NCBI GenBank assembly: GCA_019314155.1
Contig: JAFCZV010000101.1
Span: 1 to 6,795, forward strand
DNA: 6,795 bases
Source of the DNA: Deltaproteobacteria bacterium
GTDB taxonomy: Bacteria; Desulfobacterota; Desulfobacteria; Desulfobacterales; UBA11574
Direction of reading: 5' to 3'
Positions within the stretch are counted from its first letter, which is position 1; each line of letters starts with the position of its first letter. Below the pieces are notes generated by a model. That model was not told the DNA's origin. It did no database searches and saw nothing but the letters and a program-made list of their open reading frames with translations. Below, one piece after another: positions 4,650-6,795 of this stretch. The translations under genes and the position numbers were made by a program.

Positions 4650-6021
4650 TGAGATTCGGAACGCGCAAGTTCAGCTGGGTACAGCCCTCTCTCAGGCCCA
4701 TGCTGGAGAGGACAGGGAAATCTCGCGCCAGGTACGGGAAAAAGGAGAACAGTTTGCAAAAATTCTCTATGGCCTGCTGCGTATGACACACATCCATTCC
4801 ATGGATAACGTTGTCTTCGAGCAACCGGTCCAGGATTTTCGAAGCGTTCTGGAAAGCCTTTGCAAACTGCTTGGAACCGTACACCTCGTATGTGTTGAGG
4901 ATCAGGTTTATGTGAATGATGTCCGGATACGATTTGAGATCGCCTCGGAACACGTTGAAGCCGTCGGTGCAGATCTTCGCCGGCATCGGATCGGCGGTAT
5001 TTCGTTCAACGACGTCATAACCGAAAAACAAATTCTGATCTTGGTTGGAATGATCATCGAGCCACCGGCCCGGAAATCGCCGCGCATGTCTTTCCAGAGA
5101 AAATTAAACGAAAATGGGATGAGCTCCATAGAGCTGCATGGAATCTTCTCCTTCCGTATGAAGGGAGAGAAGATTCATAAGATGGACCGGGAATTCAAAG
5201 AGGTCTATCAACAAAGCGCAAGCGTCATCGCCGAAGCCTATCGCAACCTGTCCGCGAACCGCCTTCCAAACCCCCTTCCGGTTCGCCGTCTGGCAAATGA
5301 AATGATCGACACCAGCCGGTCTGCAAGCATCGCCGACCTGGCACGGGATCACGACCGGCGGCTGCCCCATTATGCCCGGCATACCTTGATGGTAACCAAT
5401 CTATCGCTGCTTATCGGTGGAGCGGCCGGCTTCTCCAATGCCATTTTGAGTGACTTGGGCGTAGCAGCCATGTTCCACGATGTGGGCTACTCATTAAAGG
5501 AAGACGGCTACTGGGTGCCGTTCGAACGCCACACCACAGCTGGTTTGAGCTCCCTAATGCGGCAGCGGGGTTTCCACGAAGCCAAAGTTCGGCGTCTACT
5601 GGCTGTGGCCGAGCACCATCGCTCCTACAACAGCCCAAAGGGACGCCCGAGCCTGTTCGCCCGGATCATTCACATCGCAGACGACTACGATATTCTGACC
5701 CGTTTTCGGCCAGGCAAGGGGCCCATTTTGTCGCATCCTGACGCTCTGGCACGTATGGCCGCCCATACCGGCAAGGCCTATGACCCGGATCTATTCCAAG
5801 TGTTTGTTAATAAGATGGGGATGTTTCCCCCTGGCTCCATCCTCCGCTTGGCCTCAGGCCGTCTCGTTGTTTCAGCGTCTGGGGTAAGGAATCGGAAGAC
5901 TTTCGCCAAACCCCTGTGCCAGGTGGTTCGTAATGCTGATGGATCCCGGGCCACGAATCGGGAACTGGTCGACCTTGCCGGCGAGGATCGTGTAATTAAG
6001 GTTTTGCAACCTTCTGCATAA
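4642..6021 (+). CDS. HD-GYP-related phosphohydrolase with a degenerate GYP motif
   Basis: The start overlaps the HEAT gene by 8 bases (ATGGCTGA), with GGAGG (4631-4635) 6 bases upstream. This is tight coupling. The 459-residue product has a module at about 35-140 resembling that of the upstream protein (HSMDNVVFEQPVQDFR, VEDQVYVNDVRIRF, DLRRHRIGGISF), a linker, and an HD-GYP-type domain from about 235 to the end. Metal ligands expected for the fold are present: H247, H279-D280 (MFHDVGY), H297, H325-H326 and D347 (IADDYD). The C-terminal FPPGSILRLASGRLVVS (395-411) matches the HD-GYP tail. HD-GYP proteins usually hydrolyse cyclic-di-GMP or related cyclic dinucleotides. Here HHExxDGxGYP is HHRSYNSPKGRP, the loop is about 7 residues shorter, and HDxGK has Tyr283 for Lys. 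So c-di-GMP hydrolysis is doubtful; another phosphoester or a sensing role is possible. No signal peptide or membrane segment. Confidence 0.87.
   Translation: MADEIRNAQVQLGTALSQAHAGEDREISRQVREKGEQFAKILYGLLRMTHIHSMDNVVFEQPVQDFRSVLESLCKLLGTVHLVCVEDQVYVNDVRIRFEIASEHVEAVGADLRRHRIGGISFNDVITEKQILILVGMIIEPPARKSPRMSFQRKLNENGMSSIELHGIFSFRMKGEKIHKMDREFKEVYQQSASVIAEAYRNLSANRLPNPLPVRRLANEMIDTSRSASIADLARDHDRRLPHYARHTLMVTNLSLLIGGAAGFSNAILSDLGVAAMFHDVGYSLKEDGYWVPFERHTTAGLSSLMRQRGFHEAKVRRLLAVAEHHRSYNSPKGRPSLFARIIHIADDYDILTRFRPGKGPILSHPDALARMAAHTGKAYDPDLFQVFVNKMGMFPPGSILRLASGRLVVSASGVRNRKTFAKPLCQVVRNADGSRATNRELVDLAGEDRVIKVLQPSA
5141..5176. repeat. Perfect 10-bp inverted repeat inside the HD gene
   Basis: GAATCTTCTC (5141-5150) and GAGAAGATTC (5167-5176) are perfect complements separated by 16 bases that can partly pair. 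It lies where the N-terminal module ends (codons for GIFSFRMKGEKI). It may be chance in coding sequence, or an mRNA structure. Confidence 0.35.
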
Positions 6022-6099
6022 ACCTGATCTCTGGAACACCAACTGGACAGCGCTTCATAGCATCCTTCGGGTTCGATTTGTCCTTTTAATAGAACCGGT

Positions 6100-6612
6100 T
6101 TATTCTTCATCGGTTTTCGAAAAAGACAAAGGATCTGAAATCCGGCTCAGATAACGAAAAAGTATCCTCGAAGATTTTACGCCCTTTCCGGATAGATATT
6201 CCTTGTTTGCGTTTCGTGCGAGCTGCGTCAGGCGCTGCCGTTCCACATCCGGGCAGATGCTGAGAATTTCCTCGATGAGAGCTTTGTTTCCTTCCTTGAG
6301 GTCATCCCGCCATTTTTCTATATTTTTAAAGGCAAGGGTCTGTCGATTATAGCCGTGCTTTATAGTTTTAAGGGCATTCTGAATGGATTCCACGTCAACT
6401 TCCCGCAAGAGCGCCCTGATACGCTGAATCTGTCTTCGCCTTGCCCCGTGACGCGTTATTTTCCGCGCGAATCGGACAGCCTCCAGGATCTCATCCGGAA
6501 TTTTTATATTTTGAAGCTGTTGGGATGACAAATCCACAAGCTCTTGACCAAGCATCTGCAAGGCTCTGTCTTCATTTTTCTGTTGTGTTCTGCTTTTACG
6601 ATTGTTATCCAT
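6100..6612 (-). CDS. darP: Dual-action ribosomal maturation protein DarP (YjgA, DUF615)
   Basis: The 170-residue basic, all-helical protein matches the YjgA/DUF615 family along its length. It has LGQELVDLSSQQLQNIKIPDEILEAVRFAR (about 21-50), the central basic motif RRRQIQRIRALLRE (58-71), DVESIQNALK (73-82), the helix with W101 (FKNIEKWRDDL), CPDVERQRLTQLARNANKE (119-137) and SSRILFRYLSRI (146-157). E. coli YjgA is slightly longer (183 aa). DarP binds late 50S ribosomal precursors and promotes peptidyl-transferase-centre maturation; it acts in the cytoplasm. The start ATG (6612-6610) has only a weak GGAA about 8 bases upstream. It is convergent with the HD gene, 78 bases between stops, and seems monocistronic. 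It is best known from beta- and gamma-proteobacteria. Confidence 0.93.
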   Translation of the reverse strand: MDNNRKSRTQQKNEDRALQMLGQELVDLSSQQLQNIKIPDEILEAVRFARKITRHGARRRQIQRIRALLREVDVESIQNALKTIKHGYNRQTLAFKNIEKWRDDLKEGNKALIEEILSICPDVERQRLTQLARNANKEYLSGKGVKSSRILFRYLSRISDPLSFSKTDEE

Positions 6613-6795
6613 TATTCAAATTCCATTTTTCATATTCTTACACATCTTTGTCAGAAAGTGCAAACCTAACCGCTTAATATCCGCTACAATTGAGCGAGAA
6701 AAAAATCGGTACGTGTTCAGGGGATGCGCTTCCCCGTGCAACGATATTGGCGGAGTGGCTTCGTTATTTCAATGACTTAGCAGTGGGGAGACCGC
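6613..6795. other. Upstream region of darP with a small hairpin, no gene seen
   Basis: No convincing coding frame. GGGGA (6720-6724) and TCCCC (6731-6735) form a 5-bp stem around TGCGCT, without a T-run. On the minus strand, TTGCAC with TAAGAA 17 bases downstream is the closest thing to a darP promoter, but the -10 is poor. The last 45 bases contain nothing I recognise. Confidence 0.3.

Noticed and set aside
4504..5031. 175-codon minus-strand open frame
   Set aside because: It is antisense to the HEAT/HD junction, where both forward genes are supported by motifs, ribosome-binding sites and overlap geometry.
6070..6117. Bidirectional terminator between the HD gene and darP
   Set aside because: AGAACCG (6091-6097) can pair with CGGTTTT (6111-6117) and GGTTC (6070-6074) with GAACC (6092-6096). 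The stems are weak, mutually exclusive and lack a following T-run on either strand.
6441..6677. 78-codon plus-strand open frame
   Set aside because: Antisense to the 5' half of darP, with a composition unlike a real protein and no ribosome-binding site.

Overview
The window looks like chromosomal DNA from a Gram-negative bacterium of moderate GC. The branched-chain amino-acid (BCAA/HAAT) ABC transporter genes, the HEAT-repeat/HD-GYP gene pair and the intergenic repeat style suggest Desulfobacterota (the former Deltaproteobacteria). That placement is inference from protein style, not a database match. I see no rRNA, tRNA, CRISPR array, integrase or transposase.

Region 1 (1-2391) is part of a HAAT-family ABC importer operon on the + strand. 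It holds the C-terminal end of a periplasmic substrate-binding protein, then a 310-base gap, then the two permease genes livH and livM, which overlap by ATGA. The binding-protein frame has an in-frame TGA at 183-185, where family members normally carry a glycine. Recognisable family sequence continues in the same frame to a second stop at 306-308. The gap holds a tandem/inverted 8-bp repeat element, two related small hairpins, and a good Shine-Dalgarno feeding a 27-codon ORF (537-620) whose TGA overlaps the GTG start of livH. The two ATPase genes (livG, livF) are not here and are not directly downstream.

Region 2 (2392-2678) is intergenic. It has a weak hairpin after livM, a perfect 14-bp palindrome next to a TTGACA box, and a perfect 9-bp stem-loop just before the next gene.

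Region 3 (2679-6021) is a two-gene unit with an 8-base overlap. It encodes a HEAT-repeat protein of about 647 aa and a 459-aa HD-GYP-related protein. The first half of each appears to contain the same uncharacterised module: a helical segment with a DN...QDxR pattern, then strands around V-Y-x-N. The HD metal ligands of the second protein are all present, but the GYP loop is shortened and its signature lost. I infer a signalling pair, with a scaffold and a phosphohydrolase that share an input domain. This is the most interesting part of the window.

Region 4 (6022-6795) holds a convergent minus-strand gene for DarP/YjgA (DUF615), a ribosomal large-subunit maturation factor, and about 180 bases of upstream DNA with one small hairpin.
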